DNA of 64,000 nucleotides from Larix kaempferi (GCA_027924585.1 BSBM01000877.1:3969501-4033500), one strand, 5' to 3'. Positions 9,462-21,989 are shown, numbered from the stretch's first letter. A program made the numbers and translations. The notes: generated by a model not told the origin, from the letters alone.

Positions 9462-11755
9462 TCAGAGACTGATGCTACGATGGCCGAAATACATTATAAA
9501 TCTCAGAATTGGAGTGATGGAGACACAAGTGGAAAGAGTAGCTCACTCGTCATAATACAATAGTATCCCATTGTACATATTGGTATAGTACAACAATCTG
9601 ATACAATGGCCATGAATAGGCAGTACATAGTGAATACATGTCATAAGTGATCATAGCCATGATCCCTCTAAAGTAAGATATGGTCTTCTGCTGAAAAGTA
9701 AACAACTGGTACAAAATGGAGGTACAAACTATTGATATCTAAGAGGTGATATCTCAGATGTAAAGTCATAATCATAAGTAGCATACTGAACGCCACTATC
9801 GCCTGGGGTCTTCTACGCAAGTCTTCGACAATGCAAATACCATCAAGTGAATAAAGGAGTTGAGGTTGAACCTAATGTGACATCGTCTGATTACCGGTCA
9901 ATGATGTATACCATCAACAGATGTGAGATAAACCACCAATAATGAAAATGGGCATCAAGGCATAGAGCACAATCATTAAAGTGTGAATAGATGTGTTGAA
10001 GTCGAACACTAGGATGAATCCATCGATTAGGGGACATTGATGTATTCCCAAAACTGTCAATGGAGAGAGAACCTGCCACTAATGACTACAAGCCTCAAGG
10101 TACTCAACCGAACTCTAAGCCTCAAGTTCCGGAATAAATGGGTTGAAGTCAACGGAACGAGACTCGCTGGAAGGAGGAAATTAAGGCATCCCCCATCAAC
10201 CAGCACGAGGTGCCAACTATGCTGAAACATTTGGAAGAACTCAGGTGAAACAGACTGACTCAATAAGGATTGCCGACATGCAATAGTCACGAGATCTGAG
10301 GAGTGGCTGACTCTGGTTTCAATACTTCCTTTAAACAAGAACATGAGAAGATGGATAGACTCAAGCCACATAGACTCAATATAAACTGTGTGATGTAGGA
10401 GACATCACAAAAGGATCCATAATGACTGGAAGCTTAACCAATCAGTGGAGTAAACTGAGAAACAAGTATAGCTCCAAAGGTCCAACTATAGTCCCGACTC
10501 ATAATGTACGGAGTGGAATGAATGCTCTGTTCAAAGGCGACACAACATCTGCCAACAAAAAGTAGTAACCATAATCCCGTCCAGATTTTTGGAATATTTG
10601 ATTTTTTTGGTCTTTTTCATATTTGGAAAAGCTTGAAAAAGAATAAAATTGCTTAGAGTACAACAAGTGTCAAATAGAGAGAAGACTAGTTCCAAGCAAT
10701 GGAACATACCTATGATCAATGCAAGGAAGCATGTGCAGGATGTGGACACTCGAGGGGTGTTCCCTCAGGGTCAAAAGGTCATCAAACTATGAAGGGAAAG
10801 TGTAAGCTTTGCGAGGCTTGATAGGGAAAGTGCTCAGGCACCAGTCTAACAACTAAGTAAGCGGGAGTCGGCACAAGGCTCAAGAGACAAGCAGGATGAT
10901 GCAATGCAATCACAACTTTATTAAAATGGGGGAGTCCTTATGGGAGATGGCTAGCATAAGACAAAGTAGAGTATGAGTCTTCATCGCATAGTCATGGCGT
11001 AACTACGAAGGACTCCCAATCCTAAGTACAAACAATGACATGGGAAGCATAATGCAAAAATGGTTTCTAACTAGGGTACCCATGTTCAAAAAGGCCCTAT
11101 CGCCACACAATGACACTTCTATAACAGTGTGGAGGTTCCATGTCAGTTAAGAAGCGGGATCGCACCTAAGGTTTATGAAAGTGGTCAAAAGGTCAAATGC
11201 ATAATGCATGTGAAAATGACATCTAACCTATATGCCAAGTGTGAAACGTTCGGAAACAACTTTTGCCAAAGAAATCTGGTCAAAAAATGCTACTCCATGA
11301 CATTGTATTAGTCCAAAACAACATTAAATGGCGAAAACTATAGACAAGTGGGTTTTGAAAATTATAAATAGTAACAAAAATTTACAATTTACAATTCATT
11401 TTTACTATTCACCCATTTGGAGTTTTGTGGTTATTTTTCACCTCAAAGTTCAGCTACTGATTCTGGGAGCTATGGGCATCTGATCATTGAACCGTCAGGA
11501 GCAAGTTAGTAATCTCATCCCTACCTTCCATTACAATGCTTTTATTTCAGTTTTCACCGGTTAAATTTTTTTTTTTGGCCATGCCCTACATGGTCACGAC
11601 TCTACCCACGGGCTATAACTATGCGATTCGCGAGTAGGGCTGGGTATGCGTTGACCACGGGTACCCTCCTCTGTGAGCACAATCACCCGCGGTACGGCCA
11701 TGAAGATAGTTTTTAAACAAAATTGACTAAATCCTTTGGTTTTTCTCTTTCCAGG
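9462..11755. other. non-coding 3' region of A, includes antisense gene leader
   Basis: No ORF with recognisable content. The region aligns with 60895-63128 of element K and, more distantly, with 23460-25060. Such conservation without coding sense suggests untranslated 3' sequence of the element plus promoter and leader of the plus-strand mobile-domain gene. A GCCCTACATGG..ACCCACGGGC..GCGGGTAGGG stretch (11583-11645) is also present in K. Confidence 0.6.
11363..11371 (+). promoter_or_regulatory. candidate TATA box for antisense gene
   Basis: TATAAATAG lies 385 bp upstream of the ATG at 11756 and is conserved in K (62721-62729) within the larger block AATTATAAATAGTAA. A splice-acceptor-like TCTTTCCAG sits just before the ATG (11746-11754; CACTCTAG in K), so a 5' UTR intron is possible. 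Confidence 0.4.
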
Positions 11756-13031
11756 ATGGTTCTAGAGTGGAGAGAGAGAGAACATGACCTAGTGGATGAG
11801 GCCGTTCGTAATGGTGTGTGTGCACAGCAAGCACTACATGCATGTGGTTTATACAAATTTTGGAGAATAGAGGTTTTGGGGGCCCAAAACCTATTGCTCC
11901 ACTGTTTGATAGACTATTGCGATGTCGATGCACAGAACTTCAACCTAGACAGGAAAATACTCTCATTGGAAGTGGAAGATATCTACTTCATTACAGGTTT
12001 GTCCCGCCGAGGTGAGGTGGCAAGCCTTTGATCTCGATCTGTGGGTGGTGGGATCACCATATCCGACTATATAGAGAGGTATTGTGTTCCAAATACTCGG
12101 GCAGTGGGGATTCAGGTTCCTATCAGAGCCATATTCAACCTAAGCATGAAGGTTGTCGTGGAAACTTTAGTGCGGATTATTGGTTCAAAAGATCTTCACC
12201 AGGAATTCAGGCCAATTATGTTCTATGCATCATAGTATATGTAGCCTATGATATTTTACTAGTGTGCTACGCTACTAGGGTCCACGAAGACCCAGCTGAC
12301 AGAGTGCAAGCAAGGGGATGCAAAAAACTTTGGATATGGAAGTATTTTGTGCAGCTTCTTCTTTGAGCGAGTTCCAGGGATTAGTCTGAGGGTTGAGGTC
12401 CCTCCTCATAGTCTCCGTGACCCAGCCATAACCAGGTGGGCTGAGGTCTTGACGCGACAGGGTGGTGGTCGTCACGTGTCACCGTACACAGAGGAGTTCT
12501 TTCACTGGTGGGACCGAGAGGTCATAGTGATAGAGGACTACCCCTATGTAGGGATAGACTTTCGGTGAGATCGAGACATGCTGCTCCCACTAGATGCAGT
12601 GTTCGGAGACATTGGTGAGTACTCTTTTTAGGTTTTCGGTATATTAAATTTTTATGGATTTTTTATTATAGGTGTAAATGCAAAAATATTTTTGGGGGTA
12701 GTATCATGTATTAATGTTTGACTGCTTACTTGCAGACAAGGGCCCAGTGAGACCCAATGGTTTTCCGAGACATCGTCGTCGGGGTAGGGGTGATGAGGTG
12801 GTAGGTGCTGTAGCAGAGCGGACACTACAGACTCTGCGGGCCAACCTATCATGGATGACCACCAGGGTACCACAGGTAGAGGTGGCACAACTACCAGAGG
12901 ATATGCAGTGCCATGTAGTGGGGGTGTCGAGCAACTGGGTGCAACTACTGCAGCGTATCGCAAATGCAGTGCATTATTTCTATCAGACACATCCTGTCGG
13001 GGCGGCAGCTAGGCCTCCTATTAGGGACTAG
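11756..13031 (+). pseudogene. plant-mobile-domain-like gene carried antisense in A
   Basis: Two exons, 11756-12614 and 12736-13031, joined in phase (G/AC) by an intron with GTGAGT donor and CTTACTTGCAG acceptor, give a product of about 384 residues. The early motif LLLHCLIDY, then LEVEDIYFITGLSRRGE, resembles the plant mobile domain (PF10536, MAIN-like, formerly aminotransferase-like). Later motifs are FFFERVPGI, GGGRHVSPYTEEFFHWW and VIEDYPYVGIDFR. Exon 1 stays in one frame with no indel but has five stops (TGA at 12029, TAG near 12233 and two soon after, TGA near 12566), so it is inactive. It is transcribed against gag-pol and lies between the second RNase H and the 3' LTR. Elements of the Tat group are known to carry extra ORFs here; capture of a host mobile-domain gene is inference. 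Confidence 0.65.
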
Positions 13032-13202
13032 ACATCTTGGATTCCCATTTTGTATCGATATGTATATTTTGAGAGCTACGGGCTCCATTTTTGTATCATG
13101 ACACTACCATTTTGGACATTTATTTATAAAAAACTTTGGTTCTTCGGTTCTACTATATGTGTGTATGTACAAATGTATGAATGTATCTTTTATTTGTGTG
13201 CT

Positions 13203-13631
13203 TTATTGGGAATGTGACAAATGCCAATCTAATACATAGTTAGTGTATGCATCAGATATATTATTAAAACTTCTTGGAACATGAATGTATGTAATTGAAA
13301 CAACATGTCATTCCAAGAGTCTTATCTTTAAGAAATTCTATAGTAACGTAGGATCCCTCACAAGGTACTGACCATTCAACTGAAACAAAACTAGTTGTGA
13401 ATCCAAGCAGACTTCTAAAGACTGGATACCATGTGAAATAGCATCCTGAAGTAGCTCAATCACAGCACTATACTCAACCACATTGTTAGATGTAGGACCA
13501 ACACAAGAACCTCCTGAGGACACAACTAGGTGGTCAAGTGAGAAAATAACACAGGAAGCAGAAGCAAGCTGTTGTGTATGACGGCTAGCCCCATCCGTGA
13601 ATCCTAAGAATGTAGGAATCTGCGCTGACAT
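13203..13631 (-). pseudogene. second RNase H, separate ORF downstream of integrase (A)
   Basis: The ORF begins ATG at 13629-13631 (MSAQIPTFLGFTDGASRHTQ). It shows an RNase H fold pattern: catalytic Asp in FTDGAS, Glu in NNVVEYSAVIELL, Asp in EVCLDSQLV and the fourth Asp in ISDAYTNYVLDWHL. Two in-frame stops fall after YLVRDPTLL and after KIRLLE; it would otherwise end at 13203. The role would be removal of RNA from the RNA-DNA hybrid during reverse transcription. Tat elements are known for a dual RNase H, but the second copy usually lies between the gypsy RNase H and integrase. Here it follows the integrase stop by about 110 bp. Confidence 0.8.
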
Positions 13632-13742
13632 TTTTCAATCAAATGGAAGCTAATCAGCAGACCCAAAAACCAAAGGAAAGCTAAACTATGTACAGAAGTA
13701 ACTATACAGTAGTATACAAAAGTATTAGCTTGAACGAGAGGT

Positions 13743-14911
13743 TCAAGCATAATACCGCTTGAGGTAGAGCCCATTTCTAGGCTCCTTCAGGACAGTCCCC
13801 TCAAAGTCTTCTAATTCATAGGCTCCTTTTTCCAGGACATGCCTCACAATGTAAGGACTATGCCACATGGGGTTGAACTTGCCTGCCCCTAGGGGTTCTC
13901 TAGCTTGGTCATATAAGGGGACCAAGTCACCTTCAGCATATTGTCAGGGATGGACAAGCCTATTGTACTGAACCTTAACATGACATTTAAAGCATCTATA
14001 GCCACAGTGGCATCTCGACGCTACTCGTCAAGTTGCTCAAGGTGGATTAAATGTTACTCAAGACCCGTCGTATCAAGGAGGATCTCTATGGCCAGTTTAA
14101 GCAAAGGGATTTCACATTCAATTGGTAAAATCGACTCCACACCGTGTACTAGTTGAAACGGTGAGAACCCGGTGGTAGTCTTGACTGCGGTTCAATATGC
14201 CCACAAAGCAGGATATAACATAATGTGCCAGTTGTTCTTGCTTTGTTGGATGGTACGTTGGAGAATGGTCTTCAAAGATTTATTGACTGCTTCAACTTTA
14301 CCATTCGCTTGGGGATAGTAAGAGGATGAGTGTTCTTGACGAAACCCAAGCTTGAGAGACAAATCCTCCATCATTTTGTTCTGAAAGTGACTTCCATGGT
14401 CAGTGACAATCTCTTTCGGAATACCAAACCGAGTAATAATCCGATTGAACACGAAATGGGCTGCTGTAGCACCATCGGCTTTTACGGTAGGCATGGACTC
14501 AGCCCATTCAGAAAAGTAGTCCATGGCCACTATAATATGGTGATGCCCCCCAGCTGAAGCTGGTTTGCAATCCATGAAATCCACCCCCCACTTGGTGAAG
14601 GGACCGATGGTGACAACCAGATGAAGGGGCGCTGGATGCGAGTGTATATTTCGAGAAAACACCTGGCAAGGGTGACATCTCTTTACAGCGTTTATACTAT
14701 CCTTAAATATTGAAGGCCAAAAGTAACCAACTCGCATAATACGTTGGGCTGTAGCAAACCCGGATAAGTGACCGCCACGTGCCCTAGCATGGCAATCATT
14801 AAGCACCCGTTCCGCTTCTTCGTGAGTCAAGCAATGATGGAGAATAGAATCCTTTCCTCGGTGATACAAAGTGTCACCAACGATAGTATAATCTTTAGCG
14901 TGATGTTTCAC
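13743..14911 (-). pseudogene. integrase region of A pol
   Basis: The N-terminal H2C2 zinc-binding part is visible (GGHLSGFATAQRI then CHPCQVF). The catalytic core shows Asp in WGVDFMDC, Asp in IVTDHGSHF and Glu in NGKVEAVNKSLK, so the DDE triad is intact in sequence. The C-terminal part (LGAGKFNPMW, PRNGLYLKRYYA, stop at 13743) is in a different frame from the core, so there is a frameshift between 14192 and 13925, plus stops. Integrase would insert the cDNA into the genome. No chromodomain follows, as expected for Tat rather than chromoviruses. Confidence 0.85.
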
Positions 14912-15181
14912 ACGCCGTCACTTGTCTCATGAATAATGCGGAGGAAACTTCAAAGTTTGGAGATATACAATGATATCCCCATACTAAGGGTCCTTGGACG
15001 AGATAAGAAATAAGTGTTCATCCACAAAGGAATCTTCATGGATGACATCCTCACCAAGTCTCGGAAGGTTTGACATAAGCTCAACAAACACCAACGATTT
15101 CACCGACTTCACCGAAGCAAAATCCACATCAAACTCCTGAAGGATCACAATCCATTTATTGTACTTCCCCCCTATAAGGGA

Positions 15182-16378
15182 TCATGATAGCAAGAACTGA
15201 AACGGATTGATGTGCACTACAACTGTGGTTTTTCTAAGCAAAATATAGTGTCGTAACCGTTGGAATGCATGTACAGTCGCAAATGCCAACTTTTCCACGT
15301 GAGTGTATCTTAGTTCAGCATCTACTAGATTTCGACTGAGGTAATAGATTACATGCTCGACGAGTGCACCATCAACCTGAACCAAGACCATGAGAATCAT
15401 CTCTTGAGACGCAGCCACATAAAGTATGAAATCTCGTGCAAAGTCTGGTGCACTAAGCACAGGGGCTGATACCAAAGCTTTCTTAAGGGCATCGAAAGAC
15501 TGTTGGGCTCTCTCATCCCACATAAATGGTGTTTCTTTCTTCAACAAATGCGTGAAACATTTGATAAGATTAGCATAATTGACTACAAAACGACGTAGAA
15601 AATTAGCTCTCCCTTGGAGGCTCTGAAGTTGAAACAAGTTGCACGGAGGAGGCAACTGAAGTATTGCCTCAACTTTAAGAGGATCGACTCTAATACCCTC
15701 TTTCGAAACTATGAATCCTAGAAAGCGACCTGACCTCACCGCAAAGATGCATTTATTGGGATTCAAATGGATCTTGTAGTATATACATCGTTCGAGAATC
15801 CAACGAAGGTGCTTGGGGTGGTCCATTCTCTTACGAGAATGGTCGGCAAGATCATCCAAGAAAACCTCCATTATACTTTTAAGGTCGTGAAAGGCATAGG
15901 TCATGGCACGTTGAAACGTAGCTCTGACGTTTTTAAGGCTGAAGGGAATTTTCAGATATGAAAAAGTACCCCAAGGACAAATGAAAGCAGTCTTATGTTG
16001 GTCCTTGGGTTTGATTTGAATCTAGTTATACCTCGAAAATCCATCCATGAATGAAAAAATCTCACTTCCCGCACAAGCATCCAATATCTGTTCAATGAAT
16101 GGCGTGGGGAAGTTGTCTTTCAGACATGCACGATTCAGGTCTCTAAAATAAGTGCATACACGGATCGTTCCCTGCTTCTTATCCACATGAACGGGGTTTA
16201 ACACCCATTCGGTAAGGGGAACGGGGTAGATGAAACCGGCTTTGAGCAGTTTCTCCACCTCTGCCTTGATAGTGGCTGCCTTCCTAGGGTTAACAACACG
16301 AAGACGTTGCCAAACCAATTTAACATGAGGATATGTCCTTATCTTATGTTCAACAATACTAGGGTCTATTCTTGGCAT
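15182..16378 (-). pseudogene. reverse transcriptase and gypsy RNase H of A pol
   Basis: Two pieces in one frame, 16378-16022 and 15904-15182. The first has the RT fingers (LNPVHVDKKQGTIRVC, ending IFSFMDGFSRYN, which holds catalytic motif A Asp). The second has motif C as VFLDDLAD and the thumb (GRFLGFIVSKEGI), then a connection and a degenerate RNase H (LYVAASQEM, LSRNLVDAELRYTHVEKLA). The first RNase H Asp is replaced by Ala in LYVAASQ, consistent with its replacement by the second RNase H. From 15181 to 14912 the frame continues as the tether to integrase with stops. About 117 bp between the two RT pieces is interrupted by a stop. Confidence 0.85.
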
Positions 16379-16405
16379 CTCCTCGTATGACCAGGGGAAA
16401 GCTTC

Positions 16406-17080
16406 TCAAAGTTCAGTAAACAATTCGGTGTAGATGGAAACCTCTTTAGGAGAGCAATCATCACCGATGTAAACATTTTCAACATTTTTGAGAGTGCGAG
16501 AGATGTTGATCGGTTGAATCGGGGAAATATTAGCCATATTCCCCTCTGCATAAATCTCATGTGAACCCAAAAGAGCCACAGGGTGACCAACCATCTTTGC
16601 AAGAGTCATCCTGAACTCTTCTTGCTCAGCGAGATCGAGGTTGGGAAGGAAATAAGAGCGATGATGCATATCCTCCCAAGGTCTCTCACTACCACAAATG
16701 GCCTCGATAATAGCTTCTTCCAAAGCTAAAGTACCATCAAGGCAATCGTTCGAACAAGACGAGTTGACTGCCCAAACTGACAGCTTAACGGGATCTTCCT
16801 CAACTGTCCGAGAAGAGGGGAGATCCGGTTCTGTAATGGCTTGTTGAATATCTTGATAAGCAAGCTTAGCAGCAAAAAGTGGCATAGACATCCTGACATG
16901 CACAATATCTCCAGACGTAGAACATGTGGGCGGTAAAGTCCATGGATCATCAAAGTATGAAATCCGGAACGGTACATTGTGTAAAAGAGGAGGTGCATTG
17001 TCAGAAACGGTTCCAATAAAATTCACGGGTGCAAATGAATCATAAGATCCCATCAAGGAAGGGTACATACCAACACCCAT
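16406..17080 (-). pseudogene. linker between protease and RT of A polyprotein
   Basis: An open stretch of 224 residues in the same frame as protease and RT. No catalytic domain is recognisable. It contains PWEDMHHRSYFLP, which also occurs as REDMHHRPYFLP in the B polyprotein (about residues 1326-1336), so the linker is conserved between the two families and homologous regions can be placed. Confidence 0.65.
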
Positions 17081-17254
17081 GTTCCCAGTTGTTGACTGAG
17101 AATCTATAACCTACGGGACTACTAATCCCGGGGATGCTTCAGGAGGAGGATTAATGAAATCTAGTTGGTCGATGGTCACAATCTTGCCTTCGTGTGAAAA
17201 GGAAATGATCCTGAATACAGTAGACGCGACAGCTTTCATAGTGTACATCCAATT

Positions 17255-18025
17255 CTAACCTAGTAAAAGGTTGTAGTCAATGGGTGCATCAACCACTTCG
17301 ACTTCAATAGGCACAGGTTTGCCTCCCAAGCGGACAACAAGGGAAGGGATAATCCCATGCGGCTTAAAAGATCGACCGCCAAATGCAGTGAGCATGGTCC
17401 TATACGTGAGTAGAGGAGGAGAGCCAAGAGCTTTCCAACAAGCTAACGACATCACTGACGTGGAAGTGCCTTCGTCAACCACCATTCTCTTGACGAAATT
17501 CTTAAGACACTCCACATGGATTTGAAAATCCACGTGGTAAGGTAAGCAAGGTTGAACATCAGTAGTGTCAAACTTGATAACGTTGGGACTCCCTCCATCC
17601 TGAACTCCTAACGCACACAAAAGGGCATGCCTTTGAGAAGGACACGCCTGTAAGACTTCAAGAGCCGACATGGCACATGGAGTTTGGCCCAAATCTTCTA
17701 TAATGGAGTAGTTCTGGGCGGCTCGAGCATTGGGATTATGCGTATAGTGCTTAAGCACACCTTTCGGTATCCGTGGCATAATAGAGGGATTCTCGATATG
17801 CAAGGAATTATTAGGAGGAGGGGGAGGCTCATTCCCCATATTAGGTTGTGGTGCACCATAATCGCATTGACGAGTAGCAACACTAACCTTCGATTGGACC
17901 ATATTCACGCATCCATAACCACCAGTATTGGAAGAAGATGTAGGAGTCTCATTAGGTCCATAACCAGTGGCAGGAGCATGCAAAGCCATGTTTTTTTGAT
18001 GATGAGGAAGGGGATCCTTCAACAC
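17255..18025 (-). pseudogene. retropepsin protease region of A
   Basis: The aspartic protease core is seen at MVVDEGTSTSVMS (active-site Asp, D-E-G instead of D-T/S-G) and the flap and end motif near VVDAPIDYNLLLG. It would cleave the gag-pol polyprotein. The frame is the same as gag upstream and RT downstream. The same DEG variant occurs in element B (IIDEGASTCVMS), so it is a family feature and not decay. Confidence 0.75.
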
Positions 18026-18034
18026 AGTTGGGCT

Positions 18035-20400
18035 CTATGCCAAATGCTTCGATGCTTCTTCGATTTGAGGACACAAGTGAGTAAGATGATCTTCCCCACA
18101 AAGCTTACAGGGAAATTTCACCTTATGACTAGGTTTACGATCCTCACCAGCATTTCCTCCTTCCCGAGGAGGGTTTTCATTCTCCTTACAAGGGGTATTG
18201 TGATTACTATTATTGTTCCTATTGTTTCTACCCTTACAGTTATTTCTCCCCTTCTTCTTACCACCAGGTTGCTGGTTACCCGATGGTTTAGTCATTTGCA
18301 CAGTGTGTACATCGGACAATGGGGTGGAAGTGGACAATGTGTGAACCTGTCTGGGAGTGGATTGGTTTAGTGACAAATTTTGCATTTGATTAGCCACCAA
18401 ATCTACGGGGCGAGTACTTGTGGATCCGACAATGCCATCAGCATGCGGTCTAGAAACTGTCTTGGTCTCATGTCTTGTTCGCGGTGCGTCAAGGATGATG
18501 TCATATAAAATGCCAAACTGAGAGTATAGTAAATCTAACTGCTGGACTTTTAAGATGGCTTGTTCCTCAGTAATAATACCAGACATCGAGACGTCCTTAG
18601 CAATATATGGAAGTAGAGACTTTAGAAACCATTCCAACATAAACTCTAGAGGAATGTTGGCTTTCACTAACCTCTTCCGCCGACGCCATTCTTGAACGTG
18701 GTCAGAAATATGCATGGCCTTATTCTGATGGAAGGTAGACAAAAGTTTAGTACCAATGTCGTAACGAACTGGCAACTGGAAATGATCCAATAAAACCAAA
18801 GCGATCTCATTGAATCCCCTATAAGTGTTCCCCGACAACTCAACATACCACTTCGCAACTGCCCCCGTGAGGGTGCGTTGAAATAGTCTTAATCTAACGG
18901 AATCGTGATTCAACGAGTTGGAGGAGCACCAAAGGTGAAACGTCATGACATGATCACCTGAATCCTCACCACCTTTCCCCTCAAACTTAGTAATGTCCGA
19001 AGGAAGCTTGGTAGGAACCGGATACCAACTAGGGTCCTGACACACCGGATCATTCGTGAGCTTCGAAAGACCCAGAAGATTCAAACGTGCAAGGAATGGG
19101 ACGTGTGGCTGGAAAGCTTGATTATAAGCTCCCATAAAAGGTTGATTGTAAGAGCCTGAAGGATAAGAAGGACCAAACGCATGACCATGAGAATTAAACT
19201 GCTAATTATATGGACCCGTTTGACCATAATTGTGACCATGGCCATAAGGTTGATAACCTCCCCCGACTTGACCCGTATGAGAGTAAGTAGGTATATATGT
19301 GTTTTGAGCACCATATTGAGGTGGGTTGTACTGAAGGCCAGCACCGACTATATTGTAGTAAGGGTTTCCACCATAAGTATGGGGCATATACGTAGTATTC
19401 ATAGCAGGAACTGTGTTGTAATAACCATGATTATAGGGTATGTTCCCACCCCCTGCGTAAGTGTTAGGATTAGCATGAGTAGTCGCGTGGTGACCATAAG
19501 CATGAGATGTATTCCCAACCCCAACATTGGTGTTACTAGTAGCAGGAATGGTGGCATTATGACCATGTGGATAAGGTATATTCCCACCTCCTACATTAGC
19601 ATTACTAGTAGCGGCAACGGATGTAAAAGTATGCAGTATATGTCCACCACCGTGGTTGGGAGGAGCGTTAACATTTGCGAAAGTGGTCGTAGGTTGACGA
19701 GTAGCGACATGTGTATTAGGTGGTAGATGGCGAGTCGAGTTGCGAACAGTGTTCCTATTAGGTTGGTTAGTCCTAGGAAGCGGCTGTCTTCCAACATTAG
19801 CATTATTAGGAGGAACGTGACCGGTCCCCATACTATGTGTGTGAGTGGACAACGTGGTGCCCCCGGCAAGGGTATTACCCCCAATGGGTGCAGTGTGGCG
19901 AACACCATGACTAGTGCTAGAGTGACTACCAAAGCAATGGAAGGATCAACTCTGTTGTAATTAGGCATACCAAAAGAGAATGTGATAGGGTTTATCGTAG
20001 GACTTGTGTCGTCATGTAACTCTGGAATCCCGTATATATAATTATGCAGAAACGAAGGATCAAACGGGTCGTCCTCGGGCGGATTTGGACCAAACAAACT
20101 AGGTTGACTCTTGGGTGGATCCAGACCAAACAAACTAGGATGACTCTCAGGTGGATCACCCCCCCACGCCTCACGACGAGTAGGGGTGTCTAAAGTGTGC
20201 TAGACTCTACCCGATGGATTCGTAGGTATTTCTTCAATATCAAAGTGTGTAGCAGTCATGACGTCTAGAACGTATGTCTCGTATGAATCCGAAGACTCGG
20301 AGGGAGCCCATCGGCATCCCCTAGTAACACGATGTGAAAGCTCGACCGGTTTTAAACCAGCCAACCGACGTGATCGACGGAGAGTAGGACTCCGCACCAC
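18035..20400 (-). pseudogene. gag region of A
   Basis: The C-terminal part (19135-18035) has the gag capsid core: LPSDITKFEGKGGED, FHLWCSSNS, then LTGAVAKWYVEL, and a zinc knuckle CKLCGEDHLTHLC near the end. Upstream (19852-19202) is a Gly/Asn/Tyr/Pro-rich part, and before that (20400-19900) the N-terminus with LRRSRRLAG in another frame, so a frameshift lies near 19880-19960. The N-terminal frame has no ATG: it opens at a GTG at 20400. Element B shows the same problem, which points to a spliced leader supplying the start codon or to a non-AUG start. Confidence 0.8.
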
Positions 20401-21963
20401 GATATCTCCAGAGAGAATATAAAATCACAGCATCCCCTAACGGCCAAACTATCGATCAAAAACAGTAAATCAAAAGCACACACCTAGAGAAAATACAACC
20501 AAGAGTAGACAAACAAAGTGGTTAAATGAGCTCCCGACACTAGAGCCAGTATGTCTCACCTAGGAGAGGCTTGAGACTCCCAAACTGTAGCCGGAGGTAA
20601 CAAAATCAGTTATAGAGGCACCCAGGCTTCACTACATGCAAAGGGCCATAACCCTCGGCAACAAGCAACTGTGTTGTCCAACCTCTATCTGACTCAGGAC
20701 ACAAACAGTATAACCACTGCAAGTACCCTATGCGATACCTAGGTAAGGAAACTATGGTCACCGCAGTATAACCAATGCTCAGGGGGACAGTCACAGGTGG
20801 GATCCGTCATATGGGCAGGGGTAGCTAAGCCAGAAACTCAAGAGGGTAAAATCCCCCAAGAGTCCCTAGATACGAACAAACCTTGGAAATAACTCCCACG
20901 TTCAGCCGGTATTGGAGGGATATCTCCGCAACCAACCTCCCATGACCTCATGCTTAACTCTGTTATGAGTATAGCTTCCTGAGAACACCGATGTATACCA
21001 TGGATTTCACCACTCCCTGGTCAGACACATAATGTTTCGTCTAGTAGTCTTGGATTGCTTACTCACAATGATCTGTTCCAAGACTCTAAACCTATGCTAG
21101 TTGGTATACCCTATAAATAAAATCGTTCTAATCAATTTTAGATTAAGCGTTAATTTTAATGGTTGTGATTACTCAAAGGATATGGTCATGAAACTAGTGA
21201 TGTATATGGCTCAATAGTATGCAAAATCGTAAAACTCTAGACTCATCTATCCAATAAAAATAATGCCACTAACATGCAAAATCAATCCAACAGTTTTGAA
21301 ATAAAGATGCAACTCTTTTATATTTTCAATGCACAAGCATAACCTAAATGAAAGCAGCAAGCACTTAATGCAAAATGCAGTACATTAAAGTAATTTTTTT
21401 TTTTGGTATTTTCACTTATAAACGAAAGGAAAATGCAAAACTATGTTTTTTGTATTTTTCAATTTAATAAAATGAAAAATGCAAGCAAAATCCTACTATT
21501 CAGTTACAAAAATGCAAGGGAGATCACTCAGACAACCTAGCAGATCCTAAACAGTAAGACTCAGCAAATAGAATGAGCTTACAAATTAAAAATGGGTAGA
21601 AACCAATGAGGATCAAAACCAAGAGAAAAGAGGAGTTATAGTCGCAAACAAGGCTTGGAATAGTCAGGAACAAAACCCAACAACAACCAAAGGTCATGAA
21701 ACAACCAAAGCCGGAGTTGTACGCTACTGTCGAAGGAAAACCTACGGGTACCCGTGGGCTATAGTTCAGACAGAAGTGGGTAGATGCGGGAAGAGCTAAG
21801 CTCACCCACGGGTAGGGAAAATCAAATGAGCAACCAAAGAGTCCAATGGCTCAAAAAAAGGGTGTTTTCTATAGAGTATCCTAACAGCCAATTAATGACA
21901 CAGAGCTTCGACAAACAACAACTCTAAATAAGGACTAATGCTAAAAAATCCCCAAAAATGGAT
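20401..21963 (-). other. 5' leader of element A
   Basis: This lies between the primer site and gag. No recognisable ORF. The minus strand just upstream of gag is pyrimidine-rich then ends in AG (ATATTCTCTCTGGAG), which resembles a 3' splice site; I cannot place a donor with confidence. Confidence 0.5.
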
Positions 21964-21985
21964 GTTCTCCCCAGCGGAGTCGCCA
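21964..21985 (-). promoter_or_regulatory. primer binding site of element A
   Basis: The minus strand reads TGGCGACTCCGCTGGGGA and continues. This tRNA-Arg-like primer site is typical of Ogre/Tat elements. It lies four bases inside the LTR start at 21990. Confidence 0.85.
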
Positions 21986-21989
21986 TTTC

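Noticed and set aside
11723-12031. Start of the mobile-domain gene at 11723 (ATGACTAAATC..)
   Set aside because: The ATG at 11756 follows an acceptor-like TCTTTCCAG and is conserved in K, while the upstream extension is not.
18035-19135. Host gene with zinc knuckle
   Set aside because: Position in element A, gag capsid motifs and protease next to it show that it is retrotransposon gag.
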